From: Catellatospora citrea
Lineage (GTDB): Bacteria; Actinomycetota; Actinomycetes; Mycobacteriales; Micromonosporaceae
Assembly (NCBI RefSeq): GCF_003610235.1
Contig: NZ_RAPR01000001.1
Span: 1,860,001-1,924,000, forward strand
DNA: 64,000 nt
Reading direction: 5' to 3'
This document shows, piece by piece, positions 7,856 to 17,408 of the stretch. Under the pieces are notes generated by a model. It was not told the origin of the DNA and did no database searches. It saw only the letters and a program-made list of their open reading frames with translations. How positions within the stretch are numbered: the first letter of the stretch is position 1; every line of letters begins with the position of its first letter. A program made the translations under genes and the position numbers.

Positions 7856-10087
7856 TCAGAGGGTCAGCGACCATGTGTCGATACGCCCGGTGTCAGCGCT
7901 CGCGGCGTCGCGGACCCGCAGGGTCCAGGTGCCGTTCGCGGCCTCGGTGGAGAGGTTGACGGTGTAGGTCTGGTTGATGTTGTCGGCGCTGCCGCCGGAC
8001 CGGTTGTGCAGGTTGTACACCGATCCGTCCGGCGCGACGAGGTCCACGACCAGGTCACCCTTGTAGGTGTGGATGATGTTGACCGCGACCGCGCTGGTGG
8101 GCGAGGCGCTGCGAGCACAGCCCGAGATGGTGATGGTGCTGGTCACCGTCGTGAGGTCCGGGATCGTGACGTCGGTCGGGTTGGTGCCGGTGCAGCCGGG
8201 CGCGCCGTTGACGGTCAGGCTGTAGGTGGTGGTCCGGGTCGAGCTGGCGCCCGTGCCCGTGACGGTCACCGCGTACGTGCCCGCCGGGGTCGACGCGCTG
8301 GTGGCGATGGTCAGCGTGGAGGAACCGCCGGCCGAGGTGATCGAGGTCGGGCTGAACGACGCGGTCGCGCCGCTCGGCAGGCCGCTGGCCGACAGGCTCA
8401 CGGTCTGCGCGCTGCCGTTGGTCAGCGTGGCGCCGATGGTGCTGGTCACCGAGCTGCCGGGGTTGACCGAGCCCGACGCCGGCGACGCGGCGAGGGAGAA
8501 GTCGTTGCCGGCGGGGCAGGCGGCGTCGTTGCCCGCCACGTTGACCGCGGTCCAGGCGGCCTGGACGGTCTTGTACTCGACCGAGCAGGTGCCGTAGAGG
8601 TCCGTGGCGGCACGCAGGGTGTACGCGCGGGCGGTGTTGGCCGGGTTGCTGGTCAGCACGTAGCGGGTGCTGGAGGTGAAGTACACGTCCAGCGCGCGGT
8701 ACCAGATCTTCTCGGCCTTGGCGCGGCCGATGCCGACGACGGCCGGAGCCGAGCCGCAGACCGGGCTTGTGCCGTACGCGGTCGCGCCGGTGCCCTCGGC
8801 CAGGTTGAAGAAGAAGTGGTTGCCCGGGCCCGAGCTGTAGTGCACGTCGACGCTGTTGGTGCTGGTCGACCAGCAGCCGTGCGACGCGCCGTCCAGGGTC
8901 GGGTTGTACATGTAGCGCAGCGGGGTCCCGTTGCCGTTGATGTTGATCTTCTCGCCGACCTGGTAGTCACCCGGGTCCGACGGCGCGGCCGCGTAGAACT
9001 CGACCATGTTGCCGAAGATGTCCGAGGTGGCCTCGTTCAGACCGCCGGACTCACCCGAGTAGACCAGGCCCGCCAGGGCCTCGGTCACGCCGTGGCTCAT
9101 CTCGTGGCCCGCGACGTCCAGCGACACCAGCGGGCGGCTGTTGCCCGAGCCGTCGCCGTAGGTCATCTGCGCGCCGTCCCAGAACGCGTTGACGTACGCG
9201 TTGCCGTAGTGGACCCGGCTGGGCACGCCCGAGCCGTTGCCGAAGATGCCGTTGCGGCCGTGCACGTTCTTGAAGTAGTCGAACGTCTTGGCCGCGCCGA
9301 AGTGCGCGTCCACACCGGCGGACTGCCGGTTGGAGTTGGCCCCGGTGCCCCACGCGTTGTCCGCGTCGGTGAACGTCGTACAGGTCGACGTGCCGTTGTT
9401 CATGTCGCAGGTGCGGCCGTTGCCGCGCACCGGGTCGATCATCTGGTACGTCGAGCCCGACAGCGTCGTGTCGATGCTGACGTTGCCCGTGTAGATGCCG
9501 TTGCCGGTGCCGGTGACCGTCTCGATCTCGTCGAACGAGCCGATGAGCGCACCGGTCTGCGCGTCGGTGACGACGTGCAGCTTGGACGGAGTCTGGCCGT
9601 CGGCCAGCCACCCGTGCAGCGTGGTCTCCCAGGCCAGGCGGCCCTGACCGGTGCTGGCGTCGACGAACAGCTCCGAGCCGCGCTCGGCGGTGATCGTCCC
9701 GGAGAAGTGGGCCTTGGCCGTCTCCAGCGCCTTCGCCGCGGTGACCTTCGGGGTGGTCGCCACGGAGATGGGCGCGAGCAGGCCGTTGGACACGCCGGCG
9801 TAGGCGCCGCCGGCCTTGGTGTGCACGACGAAGTCGCCGCCGTACACCCGCAGACCCTGGTAGGTGCGGACGTACTTGGTGTGGGTGGCGCCGTTGGCGT
9901 CCTGGCGGACGCGGTCGACGGTGTAACCGTCCGACGCCGACGAGCGGATGTCCGCGGCGTTGGCGCCGACGGACGCGGCGCGCGCTGCCGCGGCCGTGTC
10001 GGGCGCTGCCGCGCCCGAACCTGCTGACACTGCCACGAACGCGACCGCGGTGACGGCCACGCCGGCAGTGGCGAGGATCTTCCTCAC
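7856..10087 (-). CDS. Secreted M4 (thermolysin-like) metalloprotease with P-domain
   Basis: 743 residues from the GTG at 10087, chosen because GGGAGGA lies five bases upstream; a further in-frame GTG at 10108 has no such site. Order of domains: signal peptide (1-28), FTP/PepSY-like propeptide (to about 190), M4 catalytic domain with the zinc motif HEMSH (about 328-332) and the third ligand in GGLNEATSD (Glu about 352), an ~80-residue Ser/Thr-rich Ig-like segment, and a C-terminal P/proprotein-convertase domain (last ~105 residues, ending DTGRIDTWSLTL). It should be secreted as a zymogen and degrade extracellular protein. An 8-bp perfect inverted repeat lies upstream. Complete, no missing catalytic residue seen. 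Confidence 0.92.
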   Translation of the reverse strand: MRKILATAGVAVTAVAFVAVSAGSGAAAPDTAAAARAASVGANAADIRSSASDGYTVDRVRQDANGATHTKYVRTYQGLRVYGGDFVVHTKAGGAYAGVSNGLLAPISVATTPKVTAAKALETAKAHFSGTITAERGSELFVDASTGQGRLAWETTLHGWLADGQTPSKLHVVTDAQTGALIGSFDEIETVTGTGNGIYTGNVSIDTTLSGSTYQMIDPVRGNGRTCDMNNGTSTCTTFTDADNAWGTGANSNRQSAGVDAHFGAAKTFDYFKNVHGRNGIFGNGSGVPSRVHYGNAYVNAFWDGAQMTYGDGSGNSRPLVSLDVAGHEMSHGVTEALAGLVYSGESGGLNEATSDIFGNMVEFYAAAPSDPGDYQVGEKININGNGTPLRYMYNPTLDGASHGCWSTSTNSVDVHYSSGPGNHFFFNLAEGTGATAYGTSPVCGSAPAVVGIGRAKAEKIWYRALDVYFTSSTRYVLTSNPANTARAYTLRAATDLYGTCSVEYKTVQAAWTAVNVAGNDAACPAGNDFSLAASPASGSVNPGSSVTSTIGATLTNGSAQTVSLSASGLPSGATASFSPTSITSAGGSSTLTIATSASTPAGTYAVTVTGTGASSTRTTTYSLTVNGAPGCTGTNPTDVTIPDLTTVTSTITISGCARSASPTSAVAVNIIHTYKGDLVVDLVAPDGSVYNLHNRSGGSADNINQTYTVNLSTEAANGTWTLRVRDAASADTGRIDTWSLTL

Positions 10088-10114
10088 GAGTCCTCCCCGA
10101 CTCTCCACAAAGTT

Positions 10115-10134
10115 CTCGTGGCGGTAGCCACGAG
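10115..10134. promoter_or_regulatory. Inverted repeat upstream of the M4 protease
   Basis: CTCGTGGC and GCCACGAG with a 4-bp spacer, 28-47 bp before the protease start. It could be an operator or a 5'-UTR hairpin. The adjoining 10140-10200 stretch is unusually AT-rich for this DNA and is the likely promoter. Confidence 0.45.
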
Positions 10135-10249
10135 CTCCCTATGGATACCCTGTTACCCCCTTACATAGAAAGACTTGAGTATGCGGATTCATGTGTGACA
10201 TACTCGCGCGCGCTTGCCGCCCCGGCCGTCACATATTCGACCCGTCCGG

Positions 10250-11272
10250 TCACTCGGGAATGTTCTGTGTGCCGATGCGCTTGCGGAACACCCAGTAGGT
10301 CCAGCCCTGGTAGAGCACCACGATCGGCGCGAACACCACGGCCACCCAAGACATGATCTTCAGGGTGTACGCCGACGACGCCGCGTTGAGCACCGTCAGA
10401 CTGTTGACAGCGGGTTCCACGGTCGACGGCAGCACGAACGGGTGCAGCCCCGCGAACAGCGACGCCACGGCCAGCGCGATGGCCGCCGCGGTGCCCGCGA
10501 ACGCCCAGCCCTCGCGGCGGCCGTCCGGGTCGGTGCGCGACCGCGTCCGGTTCGCGACCAGGCCGCCGACCAGGCACAGCGCCGCGAGCACGGACAGCGT
10601 CACCGCCGCCGTGCCGCCCCGGTGGGCCAGCGTGAGTCCGAGGAACAGCACCGCCAGCGCGGCCGCGCCCCAGCCGGCCCGCCCGGCCAGCCGGTTCGCC
10701 CGCTGCCGGATGTCACCGCTGGTCTTCAACGCGATGAAGATCGCGCCGTGGGTGAGGAACAGGGCCACCATGGTGGCCCCGCCCAGCAGCGCGTACGGGT
10801 TCAGCAGGTCGAGCACGCCGCCGACGTGGTTGTGCCCGGCGTCCAGCGGCACTCCGCGCACCACGTTGGCGAACACGAGACCCCACACGAACGCGGGCAC
10901 CGCCGAGCCGAACACGATGCACCAGTCCCAGCGCCGCCGCCAGGCCGCCTCCGGGCGCTTGCCGCGGAAGTCGAAGGCCACCCCGCGCAGGATCAGCGCC
11001 AGCAGGATCAGCAGCAGCGGCAGGTAGAACCCGGAGAACAGGGTGGCGTACCACTCGGGGAACGCGGCGAACATCGCCCCGCCCGCGGTGATCAGCCACA
11101 CCTCGTTGCCGTCCCACAGCGGGCCGATGGTGTTGATCACGACGCGGCGCTCGCGGTCGTCGCGGCCGAGCACGGGCACCAGCATGCCGACGCCGAAGTC
11201 GAAGCCCTCCAGCACGAAGTAGCCGACGAACAGTCCCGCGATCAGCAGGAACCACAGGGTGGACAGTTCCAT
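10250..11272 (-). CDS. cydB: Cytochrome bd ubiquinol/menaquinol oxidase subunit II
   Basis: 340 residues, with eight or nine transmembrane helices and the characteristic N-terminal start LWFLLIAGLFVGYFVLEGFDFGVGM. It pairs with CydA to form the bd-type terminal oxidase, which reduces oxygen to water using quinol without pumping protons. GPLWDGNEVWLI, a conserved CydB segment, is present near residues 50-61. ATG start at 11272 has a GGAGAGG ribosome-binding site and lies 12 bp after the cydA stop, so the two form an operon. No cydC/cydD assembly transporter genes follow; the gene ends close to the protease promoter region. Confidence 0.96.
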   Translation of the reverse strand: MELSTLWFLLIAGLFVGYFVLEGFDFGVGMLVPVLGRDDRERRVVINTIGPLWDGNEVWLITAGGAMFAAFPEWYATLFSGFYLPLLLILLALILRGVAFDFRGKRPEAAWRRRWDWCIVFGSAVPAFVWGLVFANVVRGVPLDAGHNHVGGVLDLLNPYALLGGATMVALFLTHGAIFIALKTSGDIRQRANRLAGRAGWGAAALAVLFLGLTLAHRGGTAAVTLSVLAALCLVGGLVANRTRSRTDPDGRREGWAFAGTAAAIALAVASLFAGLHPFVLPSTVEPAVNSLTVLNAASSAYTLKIMSWVAVVFAPIVVLYQGWTYWVFRKRIGTQNIPE

Positions 11273-11284
11273 GGCGCACCTCTC

Positions 11285-12688
11285 CTAGTACGCGAAGGCC
11301 AGCGGGCGGTCCTCTTCGGACTCGCTCATGGGTGGCGGGGTCACGTCGGGCAGCCCGGCGCGGGCGTACTTGAGCAGCAGCCGCACCTCGATGAACGCCA
11401 GCACCCCGTAGACCACGGTGAAGACGGCCAACGAGGTGATCAGCTCACCCGCGCCGACGTTGGGAGAATTCGCCGCGGCCGTCTTCAACTCGCCGAACAC
11501 CACCCACGGCTGGCGGCCCATCTCGGTGAAGATCCAGCCGGTGGAGTTGGCCGCCAGGGGCAGCAGCGGCAGCAGCGGCAGCGCGCGTACCAGCCACCGG
11601 TTCGTCGGCGTGCGCCCGCGGCGGATCGACCACAGCGCCCACAGCGCCAGCAGCGCCGCCGCCGCACCCAGGCCGATCATGAAGCGGAACGTCCAGTAGG
11701 TCAGCGGGATGTTCGGCGAGTAGTCGCCGGCGCCGTACTTCTGCTCGTACTCGGCCTGCAGGTCGTTGATGCCCTCGACGCGGCCGTCGAAGCTGCCGGT
11801 GCCCAGGAACGACAGCAGGCCGGGGATCTCCACCGACCAGACCGGCCGACTGCCGTCGAGGGTGCCGACGGTGAACACCGAGAACGGGGCGGGCTGCTCG
11901 GATTCGTAGAGCGCCTCGGCGGCGGCCATCTTCATCGGCTGCACCTCGGTCATGATCTTGCCCTGGATGTCGCCGGTGAGCAGCATCGCACCCATCGCGA
12001 CCAGGGTGGTCCACGCGCCGATCTTCACCGCGCTGCGGTAGGTGCCGGTGTCCTGGCCGGGGCGGCGCACCAGGTGCCACACCGCGACCGCGGTGACCAG
12101 GCCGCCCGCGACCAGGAAGCACCCGGCGACGGTGTGCGGCACGGTGATCAGCGCGACCTTGTTGGTCAGCACGGCGACGATGTCCGTCAGCTCGGCGCGC
12201 CCGGTGTCCGGGTTGATGCGGTAGCCGACCGGGTTCTGCATCCAGGAGTTCGCGGCCAGGATGAAGTACGCGCTGAGCACCGTGCCGATCGCGACGACCC
12301 AGATGCAGGCCGCATGGATCCTCTTCGGCAACCGGTCCCAACCGAAGATCCACAGGCCGAGGAACGTCGACTCCAGGAAGAAGGCGACCAGCGCCTCCAT
12401 GGCCAGCGGCGCGCCGAACACGTCGCCGACGAAGCGCGAGTACTCGCTCCAGTTCATGCCGAACTGGAATTCCTGCACGATGCCCGTGACGAGGCCCATC
12501 GCGAAATTGATCAGGAAGAGCTTGCCGTAGAACTTGGTGAGCTTCAGCCACTTCTCGTTGCCGGTGCGCACCCAGGCCGTCTCGAAGGCGGCCACCATGA
12601 ACACCAAGCCGATGGTGAGCGGCACGAAAAGGAAGTGGTAGACGGTGGTGACACCGAACTGCCAGCGGGCCAGATCAGTCACGTCCAT
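11285..12688 (-). CDS. cydA: Cytochrome bd oxidase subunit I
   Basis: 467 residues. Shows the CydA hallmarks: N-terminal DLARWQFGVTTVYHFLFVP with the haem b595 ligand His18, the helix with NFAMGLVTGIVQEFQFGMNWS, and the GWIFTEMGRQPW motif (about residues 357-368) that is diagnostic of the family. The Q-loop (after residue ~240) is of the short type common in actinobacteria. It carries haems b558, b595 and d and oxidises quinol. First gene of a cydAB pair. Expected to be induced by low oxygen or respiratory stress, but no Rex-type operator was recognised in the 286-bp upstream region shared with the LuxR gene. Confidence 0.97.
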   Translation of the reverse strand: MDVTDLARWQFGVTTVYHFLFVPLTIGLVFMVAAFETAWVRTGNEKWLKLTKFYGKLFLINFAMGLVTGIVQEFQFGMNWSEYSRFVGDVFGAPLAMEALVAFFLESTFLGLWIFGWDRLPKRIHAACIWVVAIGTVLSAYFILAANSWMQNPVGYRINPDTGRAELTDIVAVLTNKVALITVPHTVAGCFLVAGGLVTAVAVWHLVRRPGQDTGTYRSAVKIGAWTTLVAMGAMLLTGDIQGKIMTEVQPMKMAAAEALYESEQPAPFSVFTVGTLDGSRPVWSVEIPGLLSFLGTGSFDGRVEGINDLQAEYEQKYGAGDYSPNIPLTYWTFRFMIGLGAAAALLALWALWSIRRGRTPTNRWLVRALPLLPLLPLAANSTGWIFTEMGRQPWVVFGELKTAAANSPNVGAGELITSLAVFTVVYGVLAFIEVRLLLKYARAGLPDVTPPPMSESEEDRPLAFAY

Positions 12689-12974
12689 GCCGGGACTCCT
12701 GCCTGTGCGAGGCTACTGGCAGCAGCGTGCTCCCTGTATATGAGCTGAATGACGCCGTCTCCCCCCAATGCGAGCTGTGTCACGCTCGTACGTCACTGTC
12801 CGGCTCGCTCCGCCGGACAAGCCATGTCGAGACGTCTATGCCGGTGCCGTCGACCACTGATTCCAGAAGCTCTGGAAGCGCCCCTGCCCCCGTCCCGCGG
12901 ATGTCGGCATCCCGCCAGTCGCACCCTGGCGCGAGCTGGGGATTTCCCTGGTACGGCAGCACTACTCTGTGCGC

Positions 12975-14456
12975 GTGTTCTCCGATGTCGAGACCGATCT
13001 GCTGCTGGCCGCCGCGCGGCGCGCCACCGAGCCGGTGGCCGCCGCCCGGCTGGTCGCCGAGGCGTTCTTCCACGTGTCCCGCACCGCCGACCCGGCCGCC
13101 ATGAGCCCGCTGGCCGACCGGCTGTCCGCGCTGCGCTCCGACCCGGCCCGCCCGCAGACCGAGGTGCTGTTCCACACGGTGGCCGGAGCCGTCGGCGTAC
13201 GCACCAGGAAACCGCACGCCACCAGGCATCTGGAGACCGCCCTGCGGCTGCTGGAGACGCACCGGCTGCACGCCGACCCGCTCTATCTCGAATGCGCCAT
13301 GTTCTGCACGCTGACCCTGATGCGCCCGGAGGAGATCCGGCCGCGCTACGCCCACCTCGTCGCGCAGGCCGACACCGCACCCGCCCGCCGCGCCAGGCTG
13401 GTCGCCATGCTCGGCCTCGCCGACGCCTGGAGCGGCGACCTGCTGCGCGGTCGGCTCGGACTGCACGAGGCGAGGCAGCTGGCCCGCGCGGCGCAGCGGC
13501 TCGACATCGAGGCCGAGGTCACCTCGTGGCTGGTCAAGATCGAGGCGATGTGCGGCGACCTGGCCGCCTCGGCCGCCTGCTTGACCCAGTCCCGCGACCT
13601 GGCAGCGCGGTCGGGGTCGCGCTGGGTCGCGGCGCACATCGCCGAATGCGCGGCCACGCTGCACCTGGCCTCCGGCGACACCGAAGCCTGGCTCGGCATG
13701 GTCGAATTCCTCGTCGGCACCATGGTCGGGGTCAACTCCGGCCTCATCTTCGAACACCGCTGGGAGCTGGCCACCCACTACGCCCTGCACGGCCGCGCGG
13801 ACGCCGCCGCCGAGCTGCTGTCGGGCCTGCCCGACCCGCCGCTGGGCTGGCCCGGCGCACCGGCCCTGCCCGCCTGGCGCGGCTGGATCAACCAACCCGC
13901 CGACCCCGCGGCGATGGCCCGGTTCGAGACGTCGCTGACCGGGCTGAACCGGGCCGTGGAACGGCTGTCCCGGCCCCGGATGGCGTGGCTGCTGGGCGCG
14001 CAGCACGCCCGGCTGGGCCGGCGCGCCGACGCGACCCGGCTGCTGGAGGCGGCCTGCACCGGCTACGCCGCGATCGGTGCGGCCGGGCTGCTCGCCCAGG
14101 TCATGGCCGACCTGCAACGCATCGGCGGGCCGGGCGGCCCCGGGGTCGGCAACCGTGCCGACGCCACGCCCCGGTCCGACGCCTCACGGCCGAGCGTCCC
14201 CGCACCCCGGTCCGGCGGACCGCGGTCAGCCGATCCCGATCCCGCGGGCCGGCCCGACGCGCAGCGGCTGACCGAGGCCGAGGTCCGGGTCGCCCAGGCC
14301 GTCGCGGGTGGGCTCAGCAACCGGGAGGTCGCCGCCATGCTCGGCGTCTCCGCCAAGACCGTCGAGTTCCATCTCGGCAACATCTTCCGCAAACTCGGCG
14401 TCCGCAACCGCACCGAGCTGGCCTCCGCCACATCAGTTCTCCGCTTAGGAGCATGA
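12975..14456 (+). CDS. LuxR-family transcriptional regulator with large TPR-like N-terminal region
   Basis: About 493 residues. The last ~65 residues form a LuxR/NarL DNA-binding domain (LTEAEVRVAQAVAGGLSNREVAAMLGVSAKTVEFHLGNIF). Residues 1-390 are Ala/Leu/Arg-rich helical repeats like the TPR region of LAL/MalT-type regulators, but no Walker ATPase is present, so this resembles the C-terminal half of a LAL protein. A Pro-rich linker (about 395-425) separates the two. Start: GTG 12975 rather than GTG 12969, because the -10-like TACTCT ends exactly six bases before 12975, consistent with a leaderless message. It is divergent from cydAB; whether it controls them is unknown. Confidence 0.85.
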   Translation: MFSDVETDLLLAAARRATEPVAAARLVAEAFFHVSRTADPAAMSPLADRLSALRSDPARPQTEVLFHTVAGAVGVRTRKPHATRHLETALRLLETHRLHADPLYLECAMFCTLTLMRPEEIRPRYAHLVAQADTAPARRARLVAMLGLADAWSGDLLRGRLGLHEARQLARAAQRLDIEAEVTSWLVKIEAMCGDLAASAACLTQSRDLAARSGSRWVAAHIAECAATLHLASGDTEAWLGMVEFLVGTMVGVNSGLIFEHRWELATHYALHGRADAAAELLSGLPDPPLGWPGAPALPAWRGWINQPADPAAMARFETSLTGLNRAVERLSRPRMAWLLGAQHARLGRRADATRLLEAACTGYAAIGAAGLLAQVMADLQRIGGPGGPGVGNRADATPRSDASRPSVPAPRSGGPRSADPDPAGRPDAQRLTEAEVRVAQAVAGGLSNREVAAMLGVSAKTVEFHLGNIFRKLGVRNRTELASATSVLRLGA

Positions 14457-14590
14457 CGGGCGGATCGGGTGACAGGTCCGGCGCAGTTTCGGCGACATCC
14501 CGTTCAGTCCGGACAGTGGGATTCATGGAGCTGGCTGTCGGCGGGGTGTGCCGGCCGTGCCCGCCCTGCTGCTCGCCTGCCCGGGTGTGG

Positions 14591-15250
14591 TCACGTCCTC
14601 GGGTGCGGCTCCAGCAGGGTGTCGGCGAGCGCACGCGCAAGCCAGTCCCGACAGTCGGCGAGGCTCCACCCGCAGATCTCGGTGAATCGTTCGAACAGCT
14701 CGATGGACGTCAGGACGTAGATCTGGTCGGCGGCCCGCTCGACGGTGAGGCCGACGCGCAGCTCGCCGACCTCGGCCAGGTGTTCGGCCGGACCGCGGCT
14801 GCCGGTCCGGCGCTGCCGTTCGGTGTCAACCAGCAGGTCGGTGAGCCCGCCGCCGGCCGCGGCCGCCGACCGCAGCACCCGGTGCACCGGGCCGATCCGT
14901 TCGTAGATGCCCACCGCCATCTCGGCGAACAGCAGCAGTTTGCGCGCCGGGTCGGGCTCGGCGATGATCGCCTGCACCTGAGGCCGGGCAGCCTGCGGAA
15001 TCGGCTGCCCGTCACCGGCGAGGGTCACGTCGTAGACCAGCTTGGCGAGCCCTGGTTTCCCGCCCGGACAGGACGAGTAGAGCGTCTGCACGGCCACTCC
15101 CGCCGCCTGCGCCACGTCGACCATGGTGGTGGCCGCGTATCCACGCTCCAGCATCAGCGCGCGTGCGGCGTCGGCGATCCGCTGCCGGGTCGCCTGAGCA
15201 TTCTCCTGCCGCAGGTCACTGCGGTATCGCCGCCGGGTGTGCTCGGTCAT
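14591..15250 (-). CDS. TetR-family transcriptional regulator
   Basis: 219 residues with an N-terminal TetR helix-turn-helix (ATRQRIADAARALMLERGYAATTMVDVAQAAGVAVQTLYSS, about 20-60) and a helical ligand-binding C-terminal domain without a recognised subfamily signature. The recognition helix is followed by SCPGGKPGLAKLVYD in place of the more usual FGSK-type loop. Divergent from the DUF1772 membrane protein, with an imperfect inverted repeat between them, so local repression of that gene and itself is likely. Start is uncertain: ATG 15250 is preferred; ATG 15262 and 15259 are also possible. Confidence 0.87.
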   Translation of the reverse strand: MTEHTRRRYRSDLRQENAQATRQRIADAARALMLERGYAATTMVDVAQAAGVAVQTLYSSCPGGKPGLAKLVYDVTLAGDGQPIPQAARPQVQAIIAEPDPARKLLLFAEMAVGIYERIGPVHRVLRSAAAAGGGLTDLLVDTERQRRTGSRGPAEHLAEVGELRVGLTVERAADQIYVLTSIELFERFTEICGWSLADCRDWLARALADTLLEPHPRT

Positions 15251-15269
15251 CGCGGCCATCATGCCAGAC

Positions 15270-15293
15270 CATTGACTGGAACCTAGTCCAATG
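15270..15293. promoter_or_regulatory. Probable TetR operator
   Basis: Imperfect inverted repeat with arms CATTGACT and AGTCCAATG around a short centre, in the 90-bp space between the divergent TetR and DUF1772 genes. A further CATTCCATTG lies at 15303-15312. Confidence 0.5.
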
Positions 15294-15340
15294 AAATTAT
15301 CTCATTCCATTGATTCCCATGTCGACAGGATGGTGGCGCC

Positions 15341-15859
15341 ATGTCCCTGCTGCTCATGCTCACCCGTCCGGCGGCGACGGCACTGGTCGGCCTGTTCGCC
15401 GGCGGCACACTGTTCCTGGTGCTCGCTCCCTCACTGAGCCGCCTGCCCGCCGCCGCCTACGTGCCCTACTGGCAGGCGCTCAATCGGGACTACGGCCGGG
15501 CCATGCCGCCGTTGCTGCTCGGCGCGCTAGTCCTGCTCCTGGTCACATCCGCGCTGTCCTACCGCCGCGGCGCGCTGGTCCTCGGCCTGGGTGTCGCCGC
15601 CACGGTCCTGGTCGTCGCCGTCATCGTGCTCACCGTGACGCAACTCGAGCCGCTGAACCGTCTCGCCGACACCTGGACCGCGGACCGGCAGCCCGCCGAC
15701 TGGGCGGACATTCGCCGGCAATGGTGGAGCCTGCACATCGTGCGCACCGTGCTGGCGGTCATGGCCTTCGCGGCGCTCCTGGTCGCCTCGTCGGTGGACC
15801 GGGACGGCACCACCGACCCGGCGCGCGCCGCCGCATCACCACAGATCGGCCGCGCATGA
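15341..15859 (+). CDS. DUF1772 (anthrone oxygenase-like) membrane protein
   Basis: 172 residues with four transmembrane helices and the family pattern: a conserved EPLNRLADTW segment after helix three, then the ADWADIRRQWWSLHIVRTV stretch before the last helix. DUF1772 proteins are annotated as anthrone-oxygenase-like after a fungal relative; a catalytic role in bacteria has not been established. Its divergent TetR neighbour suggests inducible expression by a small hydrophobic compound. ATG at 15341 is preceded by AGGATGGTGGCGCC, a modest ribosome-binding site. No catalytic residues can be assigned from sequence alone. Confidence 0.78.
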   Translation: MSLLLMLTRPAATALVGLFAGGTLFLVLAPSLSRLPAAAYVPYWQALNRDYGRAMPPLLLGALVLLLVTSALSYRRGALVLGLGVAATVLVVAVIVLTVTQLEPLNRLADTWTADRQPADWADIRRQWWSLHIVRTVLAVMAFAALLVASSVDRDGTTDPARAAASPQIGRA

Positions 15860-15913
15860 CCCGGCCGCGGCCGTTGCGGGATCCCCGTGGCCGCAGCCTC
15901 GTAGAGTCGCGGG

Positions 15914-16651
15914 ATGCGCGATGGGTTGCGGATCGGCGCCTGCCAGACGCCCGAGCTGCTGGGTGACGTCGACGCGGCGATCGCCTGCATGGCCGGGTTC
16001 GCCGGACGGGACGAGGCCTGCGACCTCGACCTGCTGCTGTTTCCCGAGGGCTTCCTGCAGGGTTACCTGGTCGAGCCCACGCACCTCGACAGGCACGCGC
16101 TGAGCGTCGACTCGGCCGGGTTCGCCGCGGTGCTGCGACGGCTGCGCCCGATCCGGCAGACGCTGGTCTTCGGCATGATCGAGGCCGACGGGGACGACCT
16201 GTACAACACGGCGGTCGTGGTCACCCACGGCGCGTTGGCCGGGGTCTACCGCAAGACGCACCTCACCGGCGGCGAGCAGTGCTTCACCCCCGGCGGCTCG
16301 TACCCGACGTTCGTCTGCAACGGCGTCCGGTTCGGCATCAACATCTGCTACGACACCCGGTTCCCCGAGGCCGCCGCGGCGGTCGCCGGGCAGGGCGCGC
16401 GGGCGCTGCTGGTGCCCGCGCAGAACATGATGCGACGGCCCGCCGCCGACGAGTGGCGCGACCGCCACCACCGGATCAGGGCCGGGCGGGCGCGGGAGAC
16501 GAGGATGTGGCTGGTCTCCGCCGACGTCACCGGCGAGCGCGACGAGCTGCGGGTCGGCTACGGCCCGACGAGCGTGCTGAGCCCGACCGGCGAGGTGCTC
16601 GCGCAGGTCCCGCTCGGCACGACGGGCATGGTGACGGCCACGATCCGGTGA
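15914..16651 (+). CDS. Carbon-nitrogen hydrolase (nitrilase superfamily)
   Basis: 245 residues with the nitrilase-superfamily catalytic triad in the expected order: Glu45 in LLFPEGFL, Lys114 in VYRKTHL and Cys145 in NICYDTRFPE. It should hydrolyse an amide of a small carboxylic acid in the cytoplasm; the YDTRFPE context is seen in omega-amidase-like and other carbon-nitrogen hydrolases. The length is slightly short of the usual 260-280. A -10-like TAGAGT ends six bases before the ATG and no ribosome-binding site is seen, so the transcript is likely leaderless. Substrate unknown; neighbours do not point to a pathway. Confidence 0.88.
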   Translation: MRDGLRIGACQTPELLGDVDAAIACMAGFAGRDEACDLDLLLFPEGFLQGYLVEPTHLDRHALSVDSAGFAAVLRRLRPIRQTLVFGMIEADGDDLYNTAVVVTHGALAGVYRKTHLTGGEQCFTPGGSYPTFVCNGVRFGINICYDTRFPEAAAAVAGQGARALLVPAQNMMRRPAADEWRDRHHRIRAGRARETRMWLVSADVTGERDELRVGYGPTSVLSPTGEVLAQVPLGTTGMVTATIR

Positions 16652-16666
16652 GCGGTCCGGCGTCGG

Positions 16667-17281
16667 TCAGCCGGCGTCGGGCGCGATCGCCGGCGCGCGG
16701 CGGACCCGCCTGGCCAGCTCGCCGAGCCCGATCAGCAGCAGTCCCAGCAGGAAGAACAGCACCGAGAAGACGGCCGCGTTCACCGCGACCGCACCGTACC
16801 CGAGCGCGGCCACATCGATGAAGGGGTACGGATACCGGCCCGTGAGCGCCCCGCGGACCAGCGCGAACGCCAGGTAGGCCAACGGGTAGGCCAGCCACGC
16901 TCCGGCGTGCCACCAGCGCACCCGCTCCCGGTTGACCAGCAGCCAGTCGATCGCCGCCAGCAGCGGGGTCGCGGTGTGCAGGAGCAGGTTGTGCAACGTG
17001 ACCGCACCGGGATCGGCCGTGAAGAACGGGCTCGCCGGATTGGTCAGCACCAGGTGGTACACCGTCCCGGTGATCGTGATGTAGAGGGTCGCCGCGCCGC
17101 GCAGCCGTACGCCGCCCCGCCCGAACGCGGCGCACCCGAACACGGCCGCGACGATCAGGTTGCTCTGCACCGTGAAGTAGACGGCCACGCCCAGGCCGCC
17201 TCCGGTGTCCACCAGCAGCAGCACCACGCCCGCGAGGGCGCAGACCGCGGTGAGGGCGCGCAGCGCGCGGGCGATCGACAT
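16667..17281 (-). CDS. Pr6Pr-family integral membrane protein
   Basis: 204 residues, six predicted transmembrane helices. The pattern YFTVQSNLIVA in helix two, TGTVYHLVL, HNLLLHTATPLLAAIDWLL and YPYPFIDV matches the Pr6Pr (FAR-17a/AIG1-like) membrane protein family, whose eukaryotic relatives hydrolyse fatty-acid esters of hydroxy fatty acids; the bacterial role is not established. Stop lies 15 bp from the convergent hydrolase stop. No clear ribosome-binding site is seen before the ATG at 17281. Confidence 0.8.
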   Translation of the reverse strand: MSIARALRALTAVCALAGVVLLLVDTGGGLGVAVYFTVQSNLIVAAVFGCAAFGRGGVRLRGAATLYITITGTVYHLVLTNPASPFFTADPGAVTLHNLLLHTATPLLAAIDWLLVNRERVRWWHAGAWLAYPLAYLAFALVRGALTGRYPYPFIDVAALGYGAVAVNAAVFSVLFFLLGLLLIGLGELARRVRRAPAIAPDAG

Positions 17282-17408
17282 GCGCGAGAACGTACCAACG
17301 GGCGGCCGCGGTGAACAGGGGCGCTGAACGACTGTTGCGTTCGGACGGTCGGCGGTATTTCATGGCGTCGGCGATCGAAAGATCGGCATGGTCACCCGGG
17401 AGGACACG

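Noticed and set aside
12689..12974. Rex or other redox operator for cydAB
   Set aside because: No TTGTGA-N6-TCACAA-like palindrome; only a generic AT-rich promoter patch is visible.
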